Positions 1 to 10,633 of a DNA stretch of 64,000 bases are shown here, piece by piece. The DNA comes from Zychaea mexicana (taxonomy: Eukaryota > Mucoromycota > Mucoromycetes > Mucorales > Lichtheimiaceae). Below the pieces are notes generated by a model. That model ran no database searches. It saw nothing but the letters and a program-made list of their open reading frames with translations, and was not told where the DNA came from. Each line of letters opens with the position of its first letter. Within the stretch, counting starts at the first letter, position 1. The DNA lies in the NCBI RefSeq assembly GCF_025766255.1, contig NW_026516694.1, forward strand, positions 1 through 64,000, given 5' to 3'. A program made the position numbers and the translations under genes.

Positions 1-1063
1 ACAGTAAACAGTTCGTTTTTTGGAGTACTGGATGGCGAGATATCGTCGTGTGGGGATAGCTTCTTTTTTTGTCTGCCAGTTTGCCTGATACAAAGAAAGA
101 AATAAACACGTGCCGCCATGGCTGATGCCCCTTGTAGAAAGTTAATGGCATATACTCGACGTTTTCACCTTGTTATTCGCAACCTCGTATACCGTAAAAA
201 AGAAAAGCGGCCTGTACTGTGCAGGCTGGTGCAAGGTTTGCTGCTTTATGTTGTGGTCATGCTGTGATGTAGGCAAGTCAATGGTATTGTAATAAACTTT
301 GCCCGTTATTATTATCGGGTGCCGTAGCTTCCGTTTGTTGTAACAGTTGTTGCTGTAGTGCTGCTATTGCTACTGGAGTACGTTGCTGTCCTCGTCAAAT
401 AGCTAATAGTTTCAGCAATTGCTACTAGTAAAAGAGAGTAAACCATTCGCCATCCCAATGCCACTGCTCCTCTAGCAATTAACATCCCAGAAACTATATA
501 CCTTTTTTTGCAACGGCTCTTGCTTTAATATGTATAGAATAAAAAGCGGTAGTAAACGAGCGTGTTGAAGAGTAAGTAATAAAAGAAGTGGAGCTGGCTC
601 TTCTGCTATTTTGCTGTCTTGCTCATCACGTTCTGGTAATTTGATTAGCTAAATCCCGGGGTCAGGCCGGGGTCATTTGTCGCCACTTGAATTGAAATGT
701 CGGGGTCATCGGGGTCACTCATTTTCGCTGTGGCGACTTCGTTGCCACGCCGAAAATGATTCTAGGCTCTGCTAATATAAAATTTTAGAAATCAATATAG
801 TTTTTACACATTGAGTGTAATTCTTTGCTTAACTAGTGTAGATGTCAGGAATCCAATCCAAAAACAAAAGTCATCAACAATGAAAAGATGTATGTAAGCG
901 TCGAAAGATCTTTATTAGACTATAGAATCCATGCTAAAATGTTGTTGGAAGCGACGAATCTGGTCAAATAGTTTGCATAGCAGTTTGCTGGATCACGTTG
1001 GTCAGCACCTTGTCTTACAAACTAAGAGGAACAGCCATCCGTTCGCGAGTCCTACACAATCGT
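1..1063. other. No gene recognised; GGGGTCA-rich patch with hairpin
   Basis: I see no convincing coding region here. Around 655-720 the word GGGGTCA recurs four times, next to a hairpin (listed separately). The rest is AT-rich sequence with short GCT/GTT-rich runs near 330-380. Confidence 0.5.
719..759. repeat. Hairpin-forming inverted repeat
   Basis: Outer arms TCATTTTCG (719-727) and CGAAAATGA (751-759) are perfect inverse complements. Inner arms GTGGC and GCCAC extend the stem, leaving a short loop. It directly follows the GGGGTCA repeats. It could be the end or relic of a small transposon, but I cannot see a partner end. Confidence 0.6.
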
Positions 1064-1285
1064 TTAGTTACTTGAAAAATTAATAGCACCCCATCTTTCG
1101 TAATATATAGTAGTTATACCTTTTCTATGAAAATCATCTTCATCAATTGTTACGTGTTCTCGGTATTGTCTCGTCGCTTCACGATACACTTTTTCATAGC
1201 ACTCCAAACATGCATTCAACCACAGCTTTGTGCCGGCCAGAAACCAAACTCTGTATCCGACATCATTGCTTGTACTATCTGACAT
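1064..1285 (-). CDS. Small hypothetical ORF, 73 aa
   Basis: This is an uninterrupted 73-codon minus-strand frame with balanced, protein-like composition (Trp, Tyr, Cys and charged residues well mixed). It could be a small gene or the last exon of a longer one. There is no domain, signal peptide or membrane segment that I recognise, and no clear promoter. Function is unknown and it may not be a gene. Confidence 0.2.
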   Translation of the reverse strand: MSDSTSNDVGYRVWFLAGTKLWLNACLECYEKVYREATRQYREHVTIDEDDFHRKGITTIYYERWGAINFSSN

Positions 1286-1658
1286 AGCATCACATCTTAT
1301 ACAATTACTCCTTGCTTTGCGTGTTCGTATACTTTATTTTCCACATCCATACCGAGTGCTTATCTATATTTTGCGTTATCTATTTAGACATGGAATATTC
1401 AATCATACTCACATATTAGTAAGCTAATCTGTATGTGGCTCATAAGAAAACATGGTATTTCTATTGATCACTATAAGAGCGGTTATATACTGTGTTAATA
1501 AGATGCTATGTAGCCAGCTACAACAAAGATTACAATTATAAACAAATTGTTTCCTGCCTTTGAACAAATCAAAATGGGAGTTCTGTGTGGAACAAGTAAG
1601 CGGTTCGATCTCTATGGCCGTCAACAGTACATCATTTATATGGAGAAATAATAAAAAA

Positions 1659-1792
1659 GAGCGAAGCGCCACCCATGTTGAGAGGAACATCTCCCTAGTA
1701 AAGCCCAGGAAGGCCATCAAGTGACCGGAACAAGAAAAACCGAGCGAAGCATCACCCATGAGAGGGACATCTCCCCAGTAAAGCCCGGGAGG
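1659..1792. repeat. Tandem ~83-bp repeat, left part
   Basis: Two units start with GAGCGAAGC near 1659 and 1742. Each contains a block reading GAGAGG(A/G)ACATCTCCC followed by AGTAAAGCCC. The second unit is cut by the MULE transposon at 1793. A further unit lies beyond the right end of the transposon, so the element sits inside an older tandem array. Confidence 0.65.
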
Positions 1793-1842
1793 GTGTCACT
1801 AAAAATGGTGCACCGCTGAAATGGTGCACCGAGATTTGTGAC
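1793..1842 (+). repeat. Left terminal inverted repeat of the MULE
   Basis: It contains AAATGGTGCACCG twice in direct order, with the palindrome GGTGCACC as core. It then reads GAGATTTGTGAC, which matches the inverted right end at all but a few positions. Confidence 0.8.
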
Positions 1843-1960
1843 GCAGAAAATTTGCTTTTTTCTCTTCGGTTCCTGAAAGAACGCTTAACTACATTCCAAG
1901 CAAAATCTACTGTTCAAAATATAACAATGTCTAAATACATTACCTTTTTTCGAAGAAGAT

Positions 1961-4798
1961 TTGTTAAGGACTCCTATGAAGAGGAGGCTCCCGCCTATTT
2001 TGACTCCAAAAGCGAAAAGTACTATTTTCGACAAAGCATCTAGTCCTTCACGACACTCAATCAAACTTACTCAAAACTTTTCGATTTTTGACAGCTACGT
2101 AAAACTGAATTTGGACATTGGATGGTCTATGTGCAAGGTTTATGGTCCTTGAAAACAAAAGCACAATATCCATCGCTACAAGAAGAAATGCAATGGTTTC
2201 GTCCTCTGCACTAGAGAGGCCTGCAAATTCTATGGCAAACATTTGCGCCCGCGCTGCGATTATGAACAAATTCATAAACAATGCCAGCTTGGGTGTATGT
2301 GCTGCGGAGGCGATTTAGAGCACGTTGACACTTGTAAAACAGAGGCGTTCTACTATTTCGACGGCAGTAAATGCCTTGTTAAGCAGATCGGCACACATGA
2401 CCTCGAACAATATACTGCGAAGAATCTATCGAAAGTAGAGAAGGAAACACTGGCAGAGAGAATTCGAAGTGATCCAATGGTGACACCCAAGGCAGCAATT
2501 CATGGCAACAACAAGCGAACTGGGGAAATCGTTGAATCGATCATTAAGATCAACCCAATTCTTGGCACGAGGGACAGAGCCGAGTATGAAATCAACAAAG
2601 TACACGAGGAACGAGATATTCCAAGAAAAGGTGAATTTCTCGGCGACTTGGGCAAGATTATGAATGAGTTCCCTGGGTACTTCCTCCACGCCCACGCTCT
2701 ACCAGGCTCATTCTTTTTGGCGTATCGGTCACCGACTCTTAAAGAATATGTTCACTTTCAAGATTTTCCGGCTGTTACCGATGTCACTTTTAAGGCATTT
2801 GAGAAAGGATACTATCTCTGCTCAACAGTGATCTATGTTCCTGAGCTGAAAAAACACATAGTGATCTTACAAGCTGTCCTGGATGGCCTTTTACAAACCT
2901 ACTTTGCCCAATACTTCTTTGCATTCTTCAAAGAGTACAACGTTAAGTTTGAAGGCAACAATTCCTTTCTCGGTATGATGATGGATTTCTCTTTGGCACA
3001 AAGGAATGGATTTCTGCAAGCCTACACACAGTACACCAGAAAGGATGACGGCATGCGGTTCCTAAAAGGGTGCTATATGCACTGGATGCAATCCGTTCAA
3101 CGTCTCAACAGCAATCACAGCATCGTTCTACCCGAATCCAGCGAACGATTTCGTAAACTGACCTGCATCATTCGGACAACTGAAGATGCTGATGAATTTT
3201 GCCGTAGTTGTAAGGAACTGGTGACAAATTTCAAGCATACTTTCAAATGGCTCAAATGGTGGCTACAACCATCTATAAGCAGCATGATTTTTCGACATCG
3301 CTCCAGCATGAATGACGCCCTTCACAGCCACCCTTATCGTACCACAAATGCAGTGGAAGCGTTCCATAGAGATTTATACCGAGATACTGTACACAACTTG
3401 TCTATATCTCTAGCGCTTCCACAAACATTGAATTATATCCACTCATATGAATTGACACTGAAAAACTATGAACAAAATGCGGTGCCTGCTTTATACAACA
3501 GAGCACCACGACAAACTCGAAAACGATCAAAGAAAAACTTTGACAATGATGGACGTGCTCCGGATGTTTTCGGTAAACTTGTTAATGGTGATACCACCGA
3601 TCAACAACCGCTGGACCATTTTCTTTATGACGACCAAGCTGAAAGCAAGACACTATCACAAGCAGAAAAAACCTCCAACAAGAGCACCATGCCCTTCGCC
3701 AAAAGACTTTCGAAAGAGGATATCAAAGCAGTATCACAGCAAGATATCTTGAATAAGATTGATGATCGCGCCCTGCACCTTTTGGATATGAAAGTTGATC
3801 CGTTCACGTTGAAAGAAATTGAGACAATGGCTGAGAACTTGGAGACAGGGTCAGACGAAATGATGCAATATATCATGGGTGGCGAGATGAAGAATGAAAA
3901 GAAGAAGCAAGAAGTGAAGGAGAAAATTGCAATGAGCAAGACCAAAGAAAAGATGAAGACGGAGAAGAAAACAGAGAAAACGATGGACACAAAAACTGAA
4001 AACAAGCAGAAGAAAAGAAAACAACCGGAAAATGAAGCTGAGGACTTATGGCCAAGTAACAGGAAAAGTCTTCGAAGAGAACCATGGTAATTTTAATAGA
4101 TTATTGGGAGCGATTGACAGTATAACTGAATTCAATACAATAGTTTCGTCCATCGAGAGATCCCGCTCGATTGCTCGTTTGGATTTAAGCAAATCAAAGC
4201 TGACGGATGGTGTGGATATCGTGCCCTTGCTCTCCAACTTCATGGTGACCAAGATCAATATATCAAGGTCAAACAAGCAATTCTTGATCAGCTTTTTGCA
4301 AACTATGATTTCTATCGCGATACTTTATGGAACGGACGTGAGGTCATAATGCAAAATGCGATCAAACGAATGGAATATGGTATCACACCAGAAACAGCAC
4401 AATACCAGAAGTACACTTGCAGTTCGGATTATTGGTTCAATGCGATGATAGATGCCCAAATTGCTGCAGATGCATATACTGTGCCGATTGCAGTATATGA
4501 TGATCGCTTGGATTGGAACAGTGTTTTGTACTTGCCTTTTATTATCCTAAAGGGAACCAATCGGCAACCGCAGCCAATAACTCTTTTTCTTAGCTCAAAT
4601 CACTTCAACGCAATCGACCTCATTCCATCCAGAGCACGACATATGGAGTGGCCTCCCGTCAGACCTTATCATGAGATAGGTTGGCATCGTCTTGGACTTA
4701 AGGCAGATTACAAGACTACATGGCGGTATCTTCATAGAAGACGCTTGACCGAAAACGAGAAACAATTTTTCATAGACATTGGCACAAGTGTCATATGA
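1961..4798 (+). CDS. MULE transposase fused to OTU cysteine protease
   Basis: Model: join(1961-2098, 2162-4086, 4144-4798), about 905 aa. Both introns (63 and 57 nt) are GT-AG and keep phase. The N-terminus is Cys/His-rich (2170-2330), like the FLYWCH/GCM-type DNA-binding fingers of MULEs. The catalytic core shows TDVTF (first Asp, codon at about 2780), MMDFS (second Asp), the GCYMH Cys/His pair typical of MULEs, and NAVEAFH (Glu). A Lys/Glu-rich linker follows (about 3880-4080). The second domain is OTU: ADGWCGYRAL with catalytic Cys at 4211-4213, and NHFNAIDL with catalytic His at 4601-4603. OTU enzymes remove ubiquitin-like tags. Start codon and first intron are the least certain parts. 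Without the second intron the frame ends at 4090 and the OTU part would be separate. Confidence 0.78.
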
Positions 4799-5012
4799 AA
4801 ACAGCAGAATAGAATATATTAAATATTACTAAATATCATAAATTTCGGTTTACACAGTGCCAGAGCTAAAATGAAGTTTGGAAGAGAAATTAACGTATGG
4901 GATGCATATATGAACGGTAGAAACCGCAGGAGAGAAAGGAATGATGGGTGCACTTTTCTGGCACTTTGTCGGTGCACTTTTTCTGTGCGCCTCGAACCAC
5001 TGTCACATCGCT

Positions 5013-5064
5013 GTCACAAGTCTCGGTGCACCATTTCAGCGGTGCACCATTTTTCGTGTCTCTC
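5013..5064 (-). repeat. Right terminal inverted repeat of the MULE
   Basis: Reverse complement of the left end: GTCACAAGTCTC, then two copies of the GGTGCACC palindrome, then poly-T. More diverged GGTGCAC words lie just inside (4945-4990). These may be subterminal binding sites for the transposase; that role is inference. Confidence 0.8.
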
Positions 5065-5200
5065 AGCCCGGGAAGGCCATCGGATGAACGCATTCTTTAA
5101 AAGGACAAAAAAGTAAGAACTTCAACGCACTGTCCACCCGTGAGAGGGACATCTCCCTAGTAAAGCCCAGGAAGGCCATCTGATGAACCAGCACTCTGAC
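5065..5200. repeat. Tandem ~83-bp repeat, right part
   Basis: This is the remainder of the unit cut by the transposon (from CCCGGGAAGGCCATC) followed by another unit with GAGAGGGACATCTCCC and AGTAAAGCCC near 5140-5180. Units here are more diverged and slightly different in length from those on the left. Confidence 0.6.
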
Positions 5201-5546
5201 GCAAGCATCTTGTGAAGAAAAAGATTATGAGATATGGGGAATAGTGTTGTCGCAAGCACAGTTTTCTATTTGTGCAAAAGCTCAATCACAGTCACGAAAC
5301 TACATGTTGCGAGGGCGAAAAATTGGTGGGGTTAAAGCTACTGAGGTAGACTCTCATCCAATGATATTAAAGTTAAGCAACTGCTCTCTGGGCAGGCACA
5401 AACTGTGAGAGTAACCTGTGTTGCGCTTGTGTGTGGGTATATCAGTTGGCGTTTTGATTATTCATGTCAATGATAGCACTTTTAAACGGGTCTTTCGTCT
5501 TGTAATTTTTTCCCCACTCTATCACCTCCTCCATGACGTACATATA

Positions 5547-8500
5547 ATGGGTGATTCTACTTCTCGGTCAGATGGACAACGTCGTCGCAATAGATTTCTA
5601 GGAAGCAAAAATAAAAAGCACAAATCCTCCTCGGCTCGCGCTCGCGGTCAGATGAGCTTGATGCAATACGTTCCTCCGCGCTACCTTTCTTCAGAACAAC
5701 ACGGCATACCAAGCACTGAGGCCACAGCCTCACCACCTGATATCGATGAGCAACCAAGCTGTAAAGTTTCCTCCCAACAGGTTGTATCCGGGAAGGGCCA
5801 CCACATACATATACTTATTGTATCAATTATATAGGCTCGTATGGATGACGATTACTATACTTTGAAGGACTTGATCGACGAATTAGAGGAAGAAAATCAT
5901 ATTAATTATGATACTGGCGTGGAAAACGAGGAAGATCCCATCCCTGACGAAGCACAAACACTCAATGATGATGACGACAGAGGATACAAAGAAAAAAGTT
6001 TCGGAGTGCTCGCCCAGTATTTCTTAAGTATCCAAGATCGTATCAAGACCAAAGATGGTGGCTATCCAAGGGAATACAAGAATGGAACTTTTTGGATTGA
6101 GCCAAAGTCGCCTTATTTTGCATTACGAGACGAAAGTATATTGAATCCCAAGGCATTGTACTTTCCTCGTGTATTTCTGTGGTTCCCTCATTTATTGGTT
6201 GATCGATTGTATTGCCGCGATCCGAGGTGCTACATCGAGGCAGACGAGAATACTTTTAAAAGAAGCAAACTTGAAGATAAAGGCTTCTACAAGGATCCTT
6301 ATGCACGTCGAGTGGTGGACATGAACAGGTATGTATTGCTGGCAGCAACAATGATGGCAAGCCTTTAACAGTGAACTATGTGTCTGAAAGATGCTTTTAT
6401 ATTATGTCAAGACGATATGAATGCAAAACCTGTCATGCCTCACTGGGTGCACACGATGAAACAGCTGCCCGACGAACTAGCAGCAGATTTTCCCACCATT
6501 ATTTGCTACCGATGTGCTGCCTCTAAGGATCTCTTTGACATTTTACGACCATGTATGCAGCACGGTATGGGAGTTGCAAACTTTCAAGACATGCTACAGG
6601 AACTGTACCTCAAACGCCATATCTAACTGCATATCATATACACCCTATATCAAATACATCGTCGAACGAACCCAACTTACAAGGAGACCGAAAATTGCAT
6701 CAGAAGCTACCCTGAGTTCTCGACATTCAAGGATCCCCAAGGATACGCTGGATACGTTCCTTCTATACCATACTTTTGACTCATACACAATGCTATCATG
6801 GATTCTCTTCGGCCAATTATGGACAAGCAGATGGTTACTATTGATGGAGAGATACTCAATGGAGACCACACATTCAAGTTTTTGAAGAAAGCTGCAACAA
6901 TGGGTGACGCACTGACTTTTGGCGCTCTATATACTATATGTAACGAGTATGAGGAGATACGAAATATATACAAAGCTTGTGTGTTTTCGTACACTGGGTA
7001 AAACCGTACCAAATCCTCCTCCGCATGGTGCGTACGTTACTATTTACTCCCGTCTTCAATGTTCATTTCCAATTGCATATGGCGAGATATTACACAATGA
7101 GCAGCAGGTACTTTACGATTTACGTTATATTTTTTGGAAGAAACACATGATTCATTAACCACATGTGCTTCTCTTCAGGAATTACCAGTTAACATTCGAC
7201 GACAACATGGCATATAATCGATCAATCACGTTTGTTTTCTGGCGCAATTCTTGACTCGCACACGACGTTGGAGACCTCCCTTTTGCTGTGACAGTACCTA
7301 TATCCATGCTACGATTCGAAAAAAATGAGTCGCTATGTTTATGGAGAGAACAACCACCGCATCAAGGCAATAACCCATCACAAGCCAACATACCTGACGA
7401 GATGCGCGATGCACATCATATAATCGACAGTAAACCAGACGACAGTGATCAGGAGTCAACATCACACGAAACCAATGACAACTCCAATGAACAAAGCTCA
7501 TCGAATATACCATGTTCCGGCTCTTCGAACTTCAATTTCACAGGGTATCCAGCAGCAACCAGTATATTCGAGAATCCTAAAAGACGTCTATCATTTCATG
7601 GCGCTAATCAAGATACCCAAACGGCACGTTCTCGCAAAAGAATTCTCCCGGCAACTACGCAAAGCTATCTTTGCTGTGGATCAAGAAAATCGGCAAAAAG
7701 TGGAGCAATATCTACCGACCAAAGCATTACATGGGAATACATGCTGAACACGATCCATCTTGGGTTATGCGAAGAGTGAAACGTATCGTCCCACCACCAC
7801 GCCCACCGTCAAGCCCAAAACATGCTCGAGGCAATATATGAAGGCCAAGTTTCTGATCATCCCGATATGCCGCTGTACTATAAAATTGGATACGACAAAA
7901 AAGCAAACCTTCCCCTTTATCGGTGTGCCCGTGGAACTAACTCTCTAGAGGGTGGAGATCATCAAAACATTATCCGTGCTGTTGATTCTAGCGGTGCCGG
8001 ACCACATTTGGCTGATTGCTTTCTTGCTGAGTATCGACTTCGTCATAACTTAAAGGTAAAAGGTAATATCCACTGAAAACAATTGGTTTTGATATTAAGA
8101 TACCTTACATATCAGGTCGGCACTATGAATTGATATTTACGTCAGTACAAGGGACATTATGATCCATGGTTGAATGAATCATTGGTATATCTACGGATGA
8201 AGCTTGGTATTTTTGGCACTGGTGGTGCTATTGAGGAGCAAGCGGGTGCCCATGTCCAAGGCTTGGAGCTGAAAGAGTGCGGCGAGACATTTGGTGTTGC
8301 AGTATGTGCACCTGACGTTGCTCGCACACTTGGGATAGACATGTGTTCAGCAGAAGGACGAAACAACAAAGAGCATCGCGACCAACAGAATACGCTCAAA
8401 CCTCGGCCATACTCTCTCAACATTAGTATCAACATCTTCTTACCGCCTAGCTCTACGGCCGATCCTTTGAATAAGCGCTGCTATATCTTTCTTGCCCAGA

Positions 8501-9113
8501 AACAAGGAACAAAGTAACCTGTTCACACGAAGCAGGAATTCGAAAAGTTTCAAGAAATCATCCATGGACCAGCTCAAAGAACTATTGGTGCATCAGACTG
8601 GACCAGATTGGCAAAGCTTTGGAACGCATCCACATCCAAGCCGGTAGATGCAGTAACAGTATTTTACAAGACACCAGATCATCTAGAAATGCATTACGAG
8701 CGATGGAATGAGAGACGATTGACACGCGCTAGCAAAGCAATCAGCGATGGCATTTGTGAAACGATGAACGCAGAATTGATGTCACCAAGCAGAGGATATT
8801 CGGCATTACCTGCTAGCACACCGTCACCACCTCCATTTGCCCTCCATTCCATAGTACAAGGAGATCTGCAGAACTCGTTACCATCATCAACAGCAGTAGC
8901 TGACCCGTCATCAGTAGCAGCAACTACCTCAACATCAACACCAAACTCTCTCGGTGCATCACCATTAAATTTTAGTCGCAATAGTGCTAGAAGGATTGCT
9001 CTGGCGCCATCACCATTGTCTACATCATCACAACCACTGTTTACAGTTAATTACAAATACCCACGAAACGAGCGCGCCGTAAAAAACAAGTATTACAGGT
9101 ATCCTAAAGACTA
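5547..9113 (+). pseudogene. Decayed transposase, DUF6729-containing family
   Basis: Blocks typical of a large transposase-like protein family common in Mucorales and basidiomycetes appear in the right order but different frames. A basic, Ser-rich start (5547) is spliced to an acidic block (5835; the 54-nt intron keeps phase). Next come a DUF6729-like block with PRVFLWFPHLL and paired cysteines (RRYECKTCH, after an intron ending near 6390), QLPDELAADFPT, STFKDPQGYAGYVPS, then DHTFK (6863) as likely catalytic start. RVKRIVPPP, SLEGGDHQN, DCFLAEYRLRHN (about 7910-8060), HYDPWLNESL and a Ser/Thr-rich tail to 9113 follow. The frame shifts by one base between GAHDE and KQLPDE (about 6465), and a TGA at 6777-6779 sits inside a conserved block, so it is probably dead. 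A KDZ-like superfamily assignment is possible but not certain. I found no terminal repeats. Confidence 0.65.
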
Positions 9114-10633
9114 AGCTACCCACCCTTGGAACTATATACATTTCAAATTATATTTATACCTTGTTATCTACACCACTATATACTTTTACCGTCATCGATA
9201 CCACTCAACAATAAATGTATTTTATTTATGCTGCTCCCAAATAGCTTATCAAGTCCTATGTCTTTTTTTAATAGTTCCTCCCCAGGAACATTACTAGGGC
9301 CGTTAAACAGCCTATTAGTCTATAATTTCTGAGATAGTAGTGTATCATTGCCTTTTCACATTTATTCGCTAAAGTTATTGAAAAACAGTTTCACCATCTA
9401 CATACAATGTTAAATGCTCGAGCCTCTTGTCGAGATGTTCGTAATATTCTTTAACTATATTCAACGGAATTATCATACATCTGATGCACGGCGTATATCC
9501 CAAGTCATACTGAATTATAATAAAAGCCTACATACCCTCTCCCAACCCCCGGTGGTTACTCCATCTTCTGCGGGTACTTGTCAGAGTAACGGGTTTTACC
9601 TTGAAATATAATAAAGCCAAATTTTTGTATGTATAAATGATTGTCGATGTACAGAATAAGTCGTCAATGTAGAGGATATAAAATGAAGTAAACAGCTCAG
9701 GAGGTATAACGATGCGGCAATTTGTGATGATGGCTGAAACGTTATATTGTTACGGTGAATTTGGGGTATTCCAGGTAGTTGCGTAACGGTTTAAGTGTAT
9801 GTTTTGTAGTGAGCACCAGTAATAATATCGTTTATTACAGACGGGTTGTGAAGTGATATGAGTGTAAAGTAAGGTAAAAATGTGTATGGGTTATGTCCAA
9901 GGTTGTAAATAGTAGGGAGCTGTTGTCTTGATTAAGCTCAGTGAGTAGAAATGAGGATCAGGGATGTTACGTCTGTCCAAAATGAATGAGGAATAAGGAT
10001 CAGGAATGTTACGTCTGTCCAAGTAAATGAGAAATAAGAGCAGGAATGTTACGTCTGGTCTTAATAGAAGAGTTTATTTAGCTTCAGTTATGAGCAATAA
10101 ACAATATGTAAGATAAAACAAGCCGTGTTTAGGTCTTGAGTGATTGAAAACAACACTTGAAAAGTTAAGTCAAAAGTGGGAGGTAGAAATTCAATGTCTT
10201 TATTCAAATAAAATGAGGGGGTATTTATATCTTTCAAAATAATTCAATACATCTATAATAATTGAACATCAAAGATGATGCTCGAAGGTTGTGGAAAGTA
10301 CTCGCATCCAATGGTTATGGATGTGGAATCAATTGGAAAGTCTAGGAATAATGCTACTATTAGCTATTCCTTGGCAATTTGGAAGGTGCCAGAAGTTTGT
10401 AGAGTTGTTGCTGCGTAGTTATTGGATCGCTGTGTCCTTGGCTTTATGGAAAGTGCCAAAATGTTGTAGTAATTGCGAGGTTGCTGTAGTAGAGCTCTTG
10501 TTGTTGTGTGATGTGATGTGCTTGATGTTTGTTATGCAGCTCTTTCTTGTATTCAGATTTTATTGGAGGGATAGTTCTCGGGGTATCAATATGTTACAAT
10601 TACTTATTGGTGTTCATCAGGCTCAGGCTTGGC
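9114..10633. other. Intergenic, no gene recognised
   Basis: AT-rich DNA with only short ORFs. The plus ORF at 10291-10653 runs into the 3' end of the minus-strand gene and has no recognisable features. A triplicated ~45-bp repeat lies at 9950-10055. Confidence 0.5.
9950..10055. repeat. Three tandem ~45-bp units
   Basis: Three units each contain ATCAGG(G/A)ATGTTACGTCTG or close variants, spaced by about 40-50 bases and separated by AAATGA(A)TGAG-like linkers. The third unit is the most diverged. Confidence 0.7.

Larger units (their letters stand above)
1793..5064 (+). mobile_element. Mutator-like (MULE) DNA transposon, apparently complete
   Basis: The element is about 3.27 kb. The ends are inverted repeats (1793-1842 and 5013-5064), and the one long gene inside encodes a MULE transposase fused to an OTU protease. 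The flanking 11-mers AGCCCGGGAGG (1782-1792) and AGCCCGGGAAG (5065-5075) differ at one base and fit the 8-11 bp target duplication usual for MULEs. The flanks rejoin to give the sequence seen in the intact neighbouring ~83-bp repeat units. The gene reads through after removing two short introns and the ends match closely, so insertion looks fairly recent. Present activity cannot be judged from one copy. Confidence 0.8.
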
